From NCBI GenBank assembly GCA_016202915.1, contig JACQNT010000181.1, forward strand, positions 1 through 5,149: a stretch of DNA of 5,149 nucleotides, in the 5' to 3' direction. Shown piece after piece: positions 1-5,149 of the stretch. Source of the stretch: Acidobacteriota bacterium (GTDB taxonomy: Bacteria > Acidobacteriota > Polarisedimenticolia > Gp22-AA2). The stretch's first letter is position 1. Each line of letters opens with the position of its first letter. Made by a program: the position numbers and the translations under genes. The notes under the pieces are model-generated. The model was not told the DNA's origin, searched no databases, and saw nothing but the letters and a program-made list of their open reading frames with translations.

Positions 1-1373
1 ACGATGGCGGGGAGCTCGGCCATCACCTTGGCGACGTCGGCGGTGATCCTGGAGGCGCCGGCGCTGTCGCCGCCGGTGGAGATGAGGGTGATCTTGTCGG
101 TCTTGGAGAGGGGCTCGGAGACCGCGCGGGCGATCTCCGGGAGGGCGGTGATCAGGAGCTGCACGACAGCGGCCTGGTTGTACTCCTTCCAGGAGCCGGC
201 CTTCCTGGCCATGGCGTCCGCTTCGGCGGCGCCCTTGAGGGCGATGATCTCGGACTCGGAGGCGCCGGTGGCGCGGATGACCTCCGCCTGGGCGAGGCCC
301 TTCTGGCGCGCCGCCTCGGCCTCGCCCTTGGCGACCTGCTCCAGGCTGGCGCGCTGGGCGGCGGCCTCGGTCTCGATGCGGTAGCGCTCGGCCTCGGCCA
401 GGCGCTTGATGGTCGCCTCCAGCTCCTTCTCGCGCCGCTGGATCTCCCTCTCCTGGACGATGATCTGCTGCTCTTTCTCGACGATGGCGACGCGGCCCTC
501 CTCGCGCTTCAGCTCCTGGGAGGCGCGGTTCTTCTGGACGTCGTAGGCGAGGTCGGCGTCGGCGCGCTTCAGGTTGACGGCGGCGTCGTACTCGGCCTTC
601 TTCGACTGGAAGTCGCGCTGCGCTTCGGCGATGCGGATCTCGGCCTCGAACTTGGCGATCTCCCCCGCCTGGCGCGCCTGCGCCGCGCGGATGGTGGCGT
701 CGCGGTCGGCCTCGGCCTGCGCGATGATGGCGTCGCGCTTGACCTCGGCAGTCTTCGGCTTCCCCAGCGCGTCGAGGTAGCCATGGCTGTCGCGGATGTC
801 CTTGAGCGTGAAGGAAACGATCTCGAGCCCCATGTTGGCGAGGTCGGAGACCGCCACCTCCTGCACGGAGGAGGCGAACTGGTCGCGGTTGCGGTAGATG
901 TCCTCGACCGTCAGCGTGCCGATGATGGCACGCAGATGCCCTTCGACCGTCTGCAGGGCGATCTGCTTGATCTCCTCCACCGTCTTGCCGAGGAACTGCT
1001 CGGCCGCGGTGCGGATGGAGGCCTCGTCCCCCCGGATCTTCACCTGCGCGACGCCGTCCACGACGATCGGCACGCCGGGCTTGGTGTAGACCTCCGGGGT
1101 CGTGAAGTCGAGGGTCAGTACCTCGAGCGACAGCACGTCCACGCGCTCGAGGAGCGGGAAGATGAAGGCGCCGCCTCCCTTGCGGATGCGGTAGCCGGTC
1201 GCCTCCACCCGGCCGTCGGGGGTCCTGACCTTGTGCCGGCGGCCGGAGATCACCATGACCTGGTTCGGCCCCACCTTCCGGTAGCGCTTGGCGACCGCCA
1301 GGATCAGGATGAAGAAGACGATCGGGACAGTGATGAAGACGATGACGGTCATCAAACCACCGAGCGCGAGCAT
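1..1373 (-). CDS. floT: Flotillin-like SPFH-domain membrane scaffold protein (FloT/YuaG type), 3' end cut by window edge
   Basis: The first 457 codons are present and the C-terminus lies outside the window. By comparison with FloT (about 510 residues, from memory) roughly 50 residues are missing. The frame has a short N-terminus and one membrane segment at about residues 8-28 (VIVFITVPIVFFILILAVA). A basic KRYRKVGPNQVMVISG stretch leads into an SPFH/band 7 domain at about 35-205. A long charged, Ala/Glu-rich coiled coil follows (about 208-395, with repeated AEAE/AQAEADRD-type heptads), then the conserved flotillin C-terminal region (WKEYNQAAVVQLL, LPEIARAVSEPL, DKITLISTGG). Flotillins oligomerise on the inner face of the membrane and organise functional membrane microdomains; this role is known from the family. 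The ATG at 1373 is chosen because AAGGAGG (1381-1387) lies 7 nt upstream and the membrane segment follows directly. The gene is 80 bp downstream of an NfeD-like gene, its usual partner. Family assignment is very secure; the exact paralogue name is less so. Confidence 0.95.
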   Translation of the reverse strand, partial: MLALGGLMTVIVFITVPIVFFILILAVAKRYRKVGPNQVMVISGRRHKVRTPDGRVEATGYRIRKGGGAFIFPLLERVDVLSLEVLTLDFTTPEVYTKPGVPIVVDGVAQVKIRGDEASIRTAAEQFLGKTVEEIKQIALQTVEGHLRAIIGTLTVEDIYRNRDQFASSVQEVAVSDLANMGLEIVSFTLKDIRDSHGYLDALGKPKTAEVKRDAIIAQAEADRDATIRAAQARQAGEIAKFEAEIRIAEAQRDFQSKKAEYDAAVNLKRADADLAYDVQKNRASQELKREEGRVAIVEKEQQIIVQEREIQRREKELEATIKRLAEAERYRIETEAAAQRASLEQVAKGEAEAARQKGLAQAEVIRATGASESEIIALKGAAEADAMARKAGSWKEYNQAAVVQLLITALPEIARAVSEPLSKTDKITLISTGGDSAGASRITADVAKVMAELPAI

Positions 1374-1400
1374 CGGGAATCCTCCTTCGGTCACTCCCTC

Positions 1401-1452
1401 GGCCGGGCTCCACCGGCCCTGCCACTGCTCCTGCGGCCGGTCGTCCGGCCGC
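1401..1452 (-). promoter_or_regulatory. Tandem GC-rich hairpins in the NfeD-flotillin intercistronic spacer
   Basis: Just after the NfeD-like stop codon (1454-1456) there is a perfect 8-bp inverted repeat, GCGGCCGG and CCGGCCGC, with a 4-nt loop (1433-1440 and 1445-1452). A second repeat follows, GGCCGG and CCGGCC with a 6-nt loop (1401-1406 and 1413-1418). No T-run follows either stem on the minus strand, so neither is a standard Rho-independent terminator. The arms share the GGCCGG/CCGGCC core, so the inner arms could also pair with each other and give an alternative fold. The second stem ends 13 nt before the flotillin Shine-Dalgarno. Possible roles are mRNA processing or stability, partial attenuation, or tuning of flotillin translation. 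The repeats are seen directly; any function is inferred. Confidence 0.5.
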
Positions 1453-1453
1453 G

Positions 1454-2029
1454 TCACCCCCGCGTCGGCCGGGGCGCCTCCATCTCATGCCCCCCGGCCC
1501 GCACGTAGAAGGTCTGGCCCATCACTCTCTCGATGACGACCGGGCGGCCCCTCGGGATGGCCCCGCCGTCGGCGCTGCGCGCCGGGGCCTTCTCCCGCTG
1601 CCCGCGCGCGATGTAGGCGACTTCGCCCGTCCCCTGCTCGGGGATCGCCGTGATCACCTCGGCCTCGCGGCCGACCACCTCGCCGACCGCGTACTCGGCC
1701 CCCGCCTGCGTCTGCTTGAAGATGAGTTCGAGCACGCCGAAGGCGGCGGCCGCGAGCAGCAGGCCCGTGGCGGTGGCGAGCGCCAGGCCGGGCATGAGCG
1801 TCCAGCGCAGGAGGTAGTGCCCGACGATCCCCCCGCCGCCGAAGCCGGTGATGAAAGTGGCGACCGTCGTCCCGGAGATCGGGTGGAAGTGGCCGGCGTC
1901 GAGGTGCCCCGAGGCGTCAACATGGATGTCCCCCCCGACGAGATCCCCCAGCCACCCGAGCGCGCCCGACACGAGCGCGTAGATGACGCCGATCGCCAGG
2001 AGGCCGATGTAGATGATTCCGATGGTCAT
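1454..2029 (-). CDS. NfeD-family membrane protein with C-terminal OB-fold (YuaF-like), partner of flotillin
   Basis: This 191-residue protein belongs to the short NfeD class typified by Bacillus YuaF (about 174 residues), which is encoded next to flotillin and acts with it at the membrane. Hydrophobic segments lie at about residues 2-22, 53-72 and 80-104. The motif TVATFITGFGGGGIVG (55-70) is typical of these proteins. A hydrophilic loop after the first segment (about 31-52) is rich in His and Asp (H36, H42, H47, H49). The soluble C-terminal part (about 110-185, starting AVGEVVGREAEVITAIPEQG) has the beta-rich pattern of an NfeD OB-fold. The ATG at 2029 is preferred over an upstream in-frame ATG at 2254. 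It has GAGGAGG just upstream, begins directly with a membrane segment, and overlaps the preceding stop as ATGA; the upstream extension is low-complexity Ala/Pro/Arg sequence antiparallel to nothing useful and lies inside the neighbouring gene. The ATGA overlap implies translational coupling. Role in assembling or regulating flotillin domains is inferred from family and context. Confidence 0.85.
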   Translation of the reverse strand: MTIGIIYIGLLAIGVIYALVSGALGWLGDLVGGDIHVDASGHLDAGHFHPISGTTVATFITGFGGGGIVGHYLLRWTLMPGLALATATGLLLAAAAFGVLELIFKQTQAGAEYAVGEVVGREAEVITAIPEQGTGEVAYIARGQREKAPARSADGGAIPRGRPVVIERVMGQTFYVRAGGHEMEAPRPTRG

Positions 2030-3009
2030 GGACCCTCCTCGTCGAGGGCGCGGCTGAAGAGCTCGAGCAGGCCTCCCTGGCCGAGGCGGCTCCCTGCCCC
2101 GACCCCCTCGCGCTTCAGGCGCCGGAGGGTATCCGACACCTCCTGCGACCGCGCCGCCGCCCTGCCGATGAACTTCTCGAGGAGGGCGAGCCTGGCCAGC
2201 GGGTTGCGGGTGCGCTGCAGCTCCGAGCGCAGCCGCCGGATCTCGTCGCTCCATTCCCGCGTCGCGGCGAGCGACCGCAGCGCCGACCGCGCCGCCTCGA
2301 GCATCGCGTCCTTCGCGGCCGGGGGCGCCGCCGCCGTCACGCTTGTCGCAGCGGCGGCCAGGGGCGGCCTGGCCTGGCTCCCGGCCGGGCGATCTTCGGC
2401 GGCGCGCCTCTCGGCGGCGGGATTCTCGGGCGCGGCGGCCTCCGGGGCCGGTTGGACGGCGGCGCCTGCCGGCAGGGCCTCGCCGGGCCTCAGGACTACT
2501 TCGAGGGCCCCCGTCGCATCATCCAGCAAAAGGCCGCCGACGCGCAGGTCGCGGGGCAGAAACGGCGCCTCCGCAACAGCGGCAACGGAGGCCAGGACAC
2601 CGCGCTTCGGATCGGGGATCGCGCCGGCCCAGATCCGGAGGTCCTCCGACCCGAAGGCCTCGCGCGGGACGCCGCGCCGGCGGAAGGTGTCGATGAAGGT
2701 CGCGGTGTCGAACGACGCCATGCGGCAGGAGGTGTGGCCCACGACGACAACCTCCGTCAGGCCCAGCAGATACGCCGCGACGCCGAGCGAGCGCAGGGCG
2801 CCCGATTCGGGGCGCACGCCCGCCCCCGGGGTGCGGATCAGCAGCGCTCTCCCGGGCTCCAGCCCCAGGGCCGGGCGGAGCAGCCCGTCCAGGCGCGGGT
2901 CGAGGCAGGCGACGACGGCGAGCCCGATCTGAGCGGGGGGCGGGAGCGGCTCCGCGGCCCGTCCCGCAGCAAACGCCCGGTTGCGCTCCAGGATCGCTTC
3001 GAAGAGCAT
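2026..3009 (-). CDS. Beta-carbonic-anhydrase-like protein with long Ala/Pro-rich linker and helical C-terminal extension
   Basis: The protein has 327 residues. Residues 1-175 match the layout of small beta-class carbonic anhydrases of the mycobacterial Rv1284 type. They show AVVACLDPRLD (31-41) with the C-x-D-x-R signature (C35, D37, R39), IRTPGAGV (58-65), an SLGVAAYLLG helix, VVVVGHTSCRM (87-97) with H-x-x-C (H92, C95), and a closing GGLLLDDATGALEVV strand pair. C35, H92 and C95 would bind zinc, and the D37-R39 pair is kept. The usual HTDCG and RNAG motifs are altered to HTSCR and RTPG, so reversible CO2 hydration is plausible but not assured. Residues about 176-233 are an Ala/Pro/Glu linker. 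Residues 234-326 are predicted helical, with charged Leu-rich repeats (EIRRLRSELQRTRNP, ALLEKFIGRAA). The family is usually about 160-220 residues, so the extension roughly doubles it. The ATG at 3009 has only a weak GGGGA 7 nt upstream. The stop overlaps the NfeD-like start (ATGA). No signal peptide is seen. Confidence 0.8.
   Translation of the reverse strand: MLFEAILERNRAFAAGRAAEPLPPPAQIGLAVVACLDPRLDGLLRPALGLEPGRALLIRTPGAGVRPESGALRSLGVAAYLLGLTEVVVVGHTSCRMASFDTATFIDTFRRRGVPREAFGSEDLRIWAGAIPDPKRGVLASVAAVAEAPFLPRDLRVGGLLLDDATGALEVVLRPGEALPAGAAVQPAPEAAAPENPAAERRAAEDRPAGSQARPPLAAAATSVTAAAPPAAKDAMLEAARSALRSLAATREWSDEIRRLRSELQRTRNPLARLALLEKFIGRAAARSQEVSDTLRRLKREGVGAGSRLGQGGLLELFSRALDEEGP
2034..2040 (-). 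promoter_or_regulatory. Shine-Dalgarno that fixes the NfeD-like start
   Basis: GAGGAGG on the minus strand lies 4 nt before the ATG at 2029, inside the last codons of the carbonic-anhydrase-like gene. The strong match favours this start over the in-frame ATG 225 nt upstream, and it would support re-initiation at the ATGA overlap. Confidence 0.7.
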
Positions 3010-3049
3010 GGACGGTTCCCCGGCCCTGGCCCTCGCGGCAGTCGGAACT

Positions 3050-3065
3050 ATCAGCTTTTACTGAT
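3050..3065 (-). promoter_or_regulatory. Small hairpin in the predicted 5' leader of the carbonic-anhydrase-like operon
   Basis: ATCAG and CTGAT (5 bp) flank the 6-nt loop TAAAAG on the minus strand. The element lies just downstream of the predicted transcription start (about 3069) and about 40 nt before the ATG at 3009. It is AT-rich compared with its surroundings. The stem is weak and no function can be assigned; it could equally be an operator-like dyad. Confidence 0.25.
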
Positions 3066-3075
3066 GGCTGGCGCG

Positions 3076-3104
3076 AAAGTACCACGCGGCGGGGTTCGCG
3101 TCAA
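3076..3104 (-). promoter_or_regulatory. Sigma-70-type promoter for the carbonic-anhydrase-like/NfeD/flotillin unit
   Basis: On the minus strand, TTGACG (3099-3104, 5 of 6 consensus bases) and TACTTT (3076-3081, with the key first, second and last bases) are separated by exactly 17 bp. The predicted transcription start is near 3069, giving a leader of about 60 nt before the ATG at 3009. It sits in the only intergenic gap between the BsuPI gene and the carbonic-anhydrase-like gene, and it separates the two transcription units. The assignment rests on consensus match only. Confidence 0.6.
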
Positions 3105-3125
3105 CGGCAGGCGCGCGGGTGGCGT

Positions 3126-3641
3126 CTACCTGTCGGACCGGTTCGCGGCGGACGGCCGGATCGTGAAGATCACCGGGCCGGAGCGGCTGCCCGGGGCCCT
3201 GACGGGCACCAGACCCACGGCCTGATACTCGCCTGGGAGTACGGGTACACCCTTCCTGTCGGTCTGATCCCAGGTGACAGTGAAGGAGCGCGCCTCACCG
3301 CGTGCGAAGGTCAGCTCGGTGATCACCTGGGCGAACATCCGGCCGGAGGACCAGCGCCAGACTTCCACGTCCTTCCCCGCGTAGACGAGGCAGTCGTGCG
3401 TCTGGCTCGACGGGAGGGTGAGGGCCCGGGCCTCGTCGGCACGGTTGCGGATGGTCACGACGAGGGTGATCGGCTCGCCGCTCCGGAACTCATTCGATTC
3501 CTTCCCGGAGGCGTTCTTCAGGACGAGTTGGGTCTCGAAGTCAGGTTTCGCCACGGGTTCCTCGTCGCCGGCGCACCCGGCCGTCGGTGCTGCCAGGAGA
3601 AACGAGAGCAGGACGCCGGGCGCGGCGCGGACGCGGCGCAC
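3126..3641 (-). CDS. BsuPI-domain (intracellular proteinase inhibitor-like) probable lipoprotein
   Basis: From the GTG at 3641 the protein has 171 residues; from an alternative in-frame ATG at 3662 it has 178. The N-terminus is a signal peptide: basic RRVRAAPG, hydrophobic VLLSFLLAA, then PTAGC, which resembles a lipobox (Cys23 from GTG), although Thr at -3 is not ideal. A BsuPI domain follows (about residues 40-148). It carries the family's recognisable patterns: FRSGEPITLVVTIRN, PSSQTHDCLVY, VEVWRWSSGRMFAQ, a TVTWDQTD segment and LPGEYQAVG. The founding member inhibits the B. subtilis intracellular subtilisin ISP-1. Most BsuPI-domain proteins are uncharacterised, so inhibitor activity here is inference. 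It is strengthened because the gene directly follows a subtilase gene and probably shares its mRNA. The GTG is preferred because GAGAGGA lies 8 nt upstream, while the ATG has no visible Shine-Dalgarno and would overlap the protease by 17 nt. An alternative role is a structural beta-sandwich envelope lipoprotein unrelated to the protease. Confidence 0.82.
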   Translation of the reverse strand: MRRVRAAPGVLLSFLLAAPTAGCAGDEEPVAKPDFETQLVLKNASGKESNEFRSGEPITLVVTIRNRADEARALTLPSSQTHDCLVYAGKDVEVWRWSSGRMFAQVITELTFARGEARSFTVTWDQTDRKGVPVLPGEYQAVGLVPVRAPGSRSGPVIFTIRPSAANRSDR

Positions 3642-3645
3642 CTTC

Positions 3646-4929
3646 CTAGTCCTCTCTCGCATACAGCAGGAGATTCGGAGAGCGGGCGCCGACGTCGCTG
3701 AGCCGGTCGCGGCTGGCGTGGTCGAGGATGCAGCGGCGGACCGCGTCCGGGGGCGACCCGGGGGCGCGCTCGAGGCACAGGGCGGCCACGCCCGCGACGT
3801 GCGGAGAGGCCATCGAGGTGCCGCTGAGCGTGGTGGATCCTCCGCCGTTGCGGGCCGAGGTGATGTCGCTGCCCGGAGCGAAGACCTCGACGCAGGCACC
3901 GGTGTTGGAGAAGGACGAGCGGCGGTCCGAGCGGTCGGTGGAGCCCGCGCCGACCGCCTGGACGACGCGGGCCGGTGAGGACCCGCAGGCGTCGGCGGCA
4001 TCGTTGCCGGCGGCGACGGCGTAGGTCACGCCGGCCCGGATCGAGTTGCAGACCGCCAGGTCAAGCGCCGGGGACACCCCGCCTCCCAGGCTCAGGTTGG
4101 CGACCGCCGGCCAGCCGTTGCGGCGCGCGTGATCCGCGACCCAGTCGACGCCCTCGATCACGTCCGAATCGGATCCAGAGCCGTTGACGAGGACGCGCAC
4201 CGGATGGATCACGACCTTCCGGGCCACACCGAAGTTCGTCCCGCCGATCGTGGCCGCGACGTGCGTGCCGTGGCCGTTGTCGTCGCGGATGCCGTCCCCG
4301 GTGGCGGAGTGACCCTCGCCCACGCGGCCGGTGAATTCCGCATGGCCGGTATCGAGGCCGGTGTCCACGACGTAGACGTGGACTCCCGCACTCGTCGCCC
4401 CCGGATCGTAGAGACCGTTCAGCGGCAGGTCCCGCTGGTCGATCCGGTCGAGGCCCCAGGACGCGGCGCTCTCGGCCGCCGGCAACGGCGCGACGGCCTT
4501 GCGCCCGTCCTGCTGCACGAACAGGACGCGAGGATCGTCTGCCATCCTGGCGGCGACGCTCGCGGCGGCCGTGCAGGCGAAGCCGGCGAGGGCCGCGCCG
4601 AACACCTGCACGCCGCGGGCGCCGTGCGCCGCCACGATGGACTGCGCCGCGCTCGCGACCTCGGCGCGGCTCATGGTCCGCCCTGCGCCCGCTGTCCCCG
4701 TCGCGTCCGCAGCCCCCGCCGCGCCGGGGGCGCGTGCCGGAGGCTTGAGGACCACGATGTAGCGATCCCCGACCGGCTCCTTCACCTGCACCACCCCCGA
4801 AAGCGCGGGCGGGTCGTCACAGTCGAAGCCGCCCGGCGCCGGCCCGGGATCGGGCGGCCGGATCACGTCGCAACCCGGGACCAGCAACAGGAGGAGCGCC
4901 ATAGCCGGAGCCATCGTCTTCAAATTCAT
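3646..4929 (-). CDS. Secreted subtilisin-family (S8) serine protease, proteinase K/aqualysin-like, with I9 propeptide
   Basis: This is a complete 427-residue preproprotease. Residues 1-20 form a signal peptide (LKT, then MALLLLLVPGC). Cys20 after VPG could make it a lipoprotein, though Pro at -2 is atypical. An inhibitor I9-type propeptide runs from about 54 to 148 (GDRYIVVLKPP ... VLFVQQDGRKAV). The peptidase domain starts near ASWGLDRIDQRDLPL (156-170). The catalytic residues are D189 in VVDTGLD, H220 in NGHGTHVA, oxyanion N309 in AAGND and S372 in GTSMASPHVAG. WVADHARRNGWPAVANLSLGGGVSPALD (263-290) and the ending SPNLLLYARED closely follow aqualysin I and proteinase K-type enzymes. C315 and C346 match the second aqualysin disulfide; the first pair is absent. 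No C-terminal PPC or cell-wall domain follows. The ATG at 4929 has GGGAGG (4937-4942) 7 nt upstream. Expected role is extracellular or periplasmic protein degradation after autocatalytic removal of the propeptide. The BsuPI gene follows immediately. Confidence 0.95.
   Translation of the reverse strand: MNLKTMAPAMALLLLLVPGCDVIRPPDPGPAPGGFDCDDPPALSGVVQVKEPVGDRYIVVLKPPARAPGAAGAADATGTAGAGRTMSRAEVASAAQSIVAAHGARGVQVFGAALAGFACTAAASVAARMADDPRVLFVQQDGRKAVAPLPAAESAASWGLDRIDQRDLPLNGLYDPGATSAGVHVYVVDTGLDTGHAEFTGRVGEGHSATGDGIRDDNGHGTHVAATIGGTNFGVARKVVIHPVRVLVNGSGSDSDVIEGVDWVADHARRNGWPAVANLSLGGGVSPALDLAVCNSIRAGVTYAVAAGNDAADACGSSPARVVQAVGAGSTDRSDRRSSFSNTGACVEVFAPGSDITSARNGGGSTTLSGTSMASPHVAGVAALCLERAPGSPPDAVRRCILDHASRDRLSDVGARSPNLLLYARED
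3650..3656 (-). promoter_or_regulatory. Shine-Dalgarno for the BsuPI gene inside the protease 3' end
   Basis: GAGAGGA lies 8 nt before the GTG at 3641 and overlaps the last protease codons, just before the TAG at 3646-3648. Ribosomes ending the protease would finish within 5 nt of the GTG, an arrangement typical of translational coupling. It is the main reason to prefer the GTG over the ATG at 3662. Confidence 0.45.
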
Positions 4930-4989
4930 GTCGTCGCCTCCCGGTTCATCTCCCCGCCACCCGACGGACGAGCGCCGCCCGCAGTGCCG

Positions 4990-5018
4990 ACTTTATCCGA
5001 TGACGGCGGCGCGGGCCA
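4990..5018 (-). promoter_or_regulatory. Weak candidate promoter for the protease/BsuPI unit
   Basis: In the 146-bp gap upstream of the protease, TAAAGT (4990-4995, 4 of 6 consensus bases) stands out from GC-rich surroundings. Seventeen bp upstream is TGGCCC (5013-5018), a poor -35 match (3 of 6). A 5-bp hairpin, GCGGG/CCCGC (5011-5024), overlaps the -35 region. The start would be near 4983, about 54 nt before the ATG. An activator or alternative sigma factor may be needed, or the real promoter may lie elsewhere. Confidence 0.25.
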
Positions 5019-5075
5019 CCCCGCTCTCAACCAGCAGAAGGACGCTGCCGTGGACCTCTACGCTGGAGTCGCGCG

Positions 5076-5149
5076 CTACCAGGCGATGCCGTGGTCCTCG
5101 CCGTGGTTGCTCGAGGCGCCCCACATCGTGCCGTGCCGGCGGTCGAAGA
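5076..5149 (-). CDS. Possible C-terminal end of an upstream gene (partial, unidentified)
   Basis: A minus-strand frame enters from the right edge and ends at TAG (5076-5078), giving 23 full codons that end in NHGEDHGIAW. Every sense codon ends in G or C, as in the real genes of this window, and the orientation matches them. The fragment is too short to identify. The plus strand is also open here with aligned wobble positions (a frame containing LNQQKDAAVDLYAGVARYQ, open from before 4984 to the edge), so a plus-strand gene reading outward is a real alternative. The GTG at 4984 could be its start, but there is no clear ribosome binding site. Confidence 0.3.
   Translation of the reverse strand, partial: FDRRHGTMWGASSNHGEDHGIAW

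Noticed and set aside
1433..1452. Rho-independent terminator after the NfeD-like gene
   Set aside because: The stem is perfect, but no T-run follows on the minus strand, and the flotillin gene with its own Shine-Dalgarno lies just downstream. It is described as an intercistronic hairpin instead.
783..1508. 241-codon plus-strand open frame opposite flotillin
   Set aside because: The sequence is an Asp/His/Arg-rich antisense reading of the flotillin gene and its spacer. No motif or ribosome site supports it.
2030..2254. N-terminal extension of the NfeD-like protein from the ATG at 2254
   Set aside because: The extension is low-complexity Ala/Pro/Arg sequence lying within the carbonic-anhydrase-like gene. 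The ATG at 2029 has a strong Shine-Dalgarno, an ATGA overlap and an immediate membrane segment.
1487..2932. 481-codon plus-strand open frame spanning the NfeD-like and carbonic-anhydrase-like genes
   Set aside because: It is antisense to two genes with clear family motifs and runs across their junction. Its product is low-complexity Arg/Ala/Pro/Ser sequence with no recognisable domain. Long antisense frames are expected in GC-rich coding DNA.
3663..4001. N-terminal extension of the BsuPI protein from the ATG at 4001
   Set aside because: These 113 codons are an out-of-frame reading of the protease catalytic region, and a signal peptide starts only after them.
4000..4190. Arg-rich plus-strand frame that looks like a nucleic-acid-binding peptide
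   Set aside because: It is an antisense artefact of the protease gene: the CGN/CGG-rich complement of Ala/Gly codons yields poly-Arg stretches.
5025..5030. TTGAGA as the -35 element of the protease promoter
   Set aside because: It is a good hexamer, but it lies 29 bp from the only plausible -10 (TAAAGT at 4990-4995), which is too far.

Overview
This is a GC-rich bacterial window in which every convincing gene reads on the minus strand. Third codon positions are almost all G or C. That bias leaves long open frames on the plus strand, which I treat as antisense shadows. The gene content (flotillin/NfeD pair, beta-carbonic-anhydrase-like protein, secreted proteinase-K-type subtilase, BsuPI-domain lipoprotein) fits a Gram-negative-like, high-GC environmental bacterium. 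Nothing in the window fixes the phylum.

The genes fall into two minus-strand transcription units, plus a gene remnant at the right edge. Read in transcription order (right to left), the first unit runs from 4929 to about 3126. It holds a complete aqualysin/proteinase-K-like S8 serine protease with an I9 propeptide and an intact Asp/His/Asn/Ser active site. A small exported protein with a BsuPI (intracellular proteinase inhibitor) domain follows at once. Its start codon lies a few bases from the protease stop, so the two look like a translationally coupled protease and putative inhibitor or modulator pair.

The second unit runs from about 3104 off the left edge at position 1. A good sigma-70-type promoter (TTGACG, 17 bp, TACTTT) lies in the 116-bp gap after the BsuPI gene. 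It precedes a beta-carbonic-anhydrase-like protein that carries a roughly 150-residue Ala/Pro-rich and helical C-terminal extension. That gene overlaps the next by ATGA. The next gene encodes a YuaF-type NfeD membrane protein with a His/Asp-rich loop and a C-terminal OB-fold. An 80-bp spacer with two GC-rich hairpins follows, then a flotillin (FloT/YuaG-like) gene that is cut by the window edge. NfeD plus flotillin is a known membrane-microdomain pair. The carbonic-anhydrase-like fusion joined to it is the less ordinary part.

At the right edge (5076-5149), a short GC3-rich minus-strand frame ending in TAG may be the tail of another gene. The opposite strand is also open there, so this call is weak. 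I saw no tRNA or rRNA genes, CRISPR arrays, insertion sequences or attachment sites.
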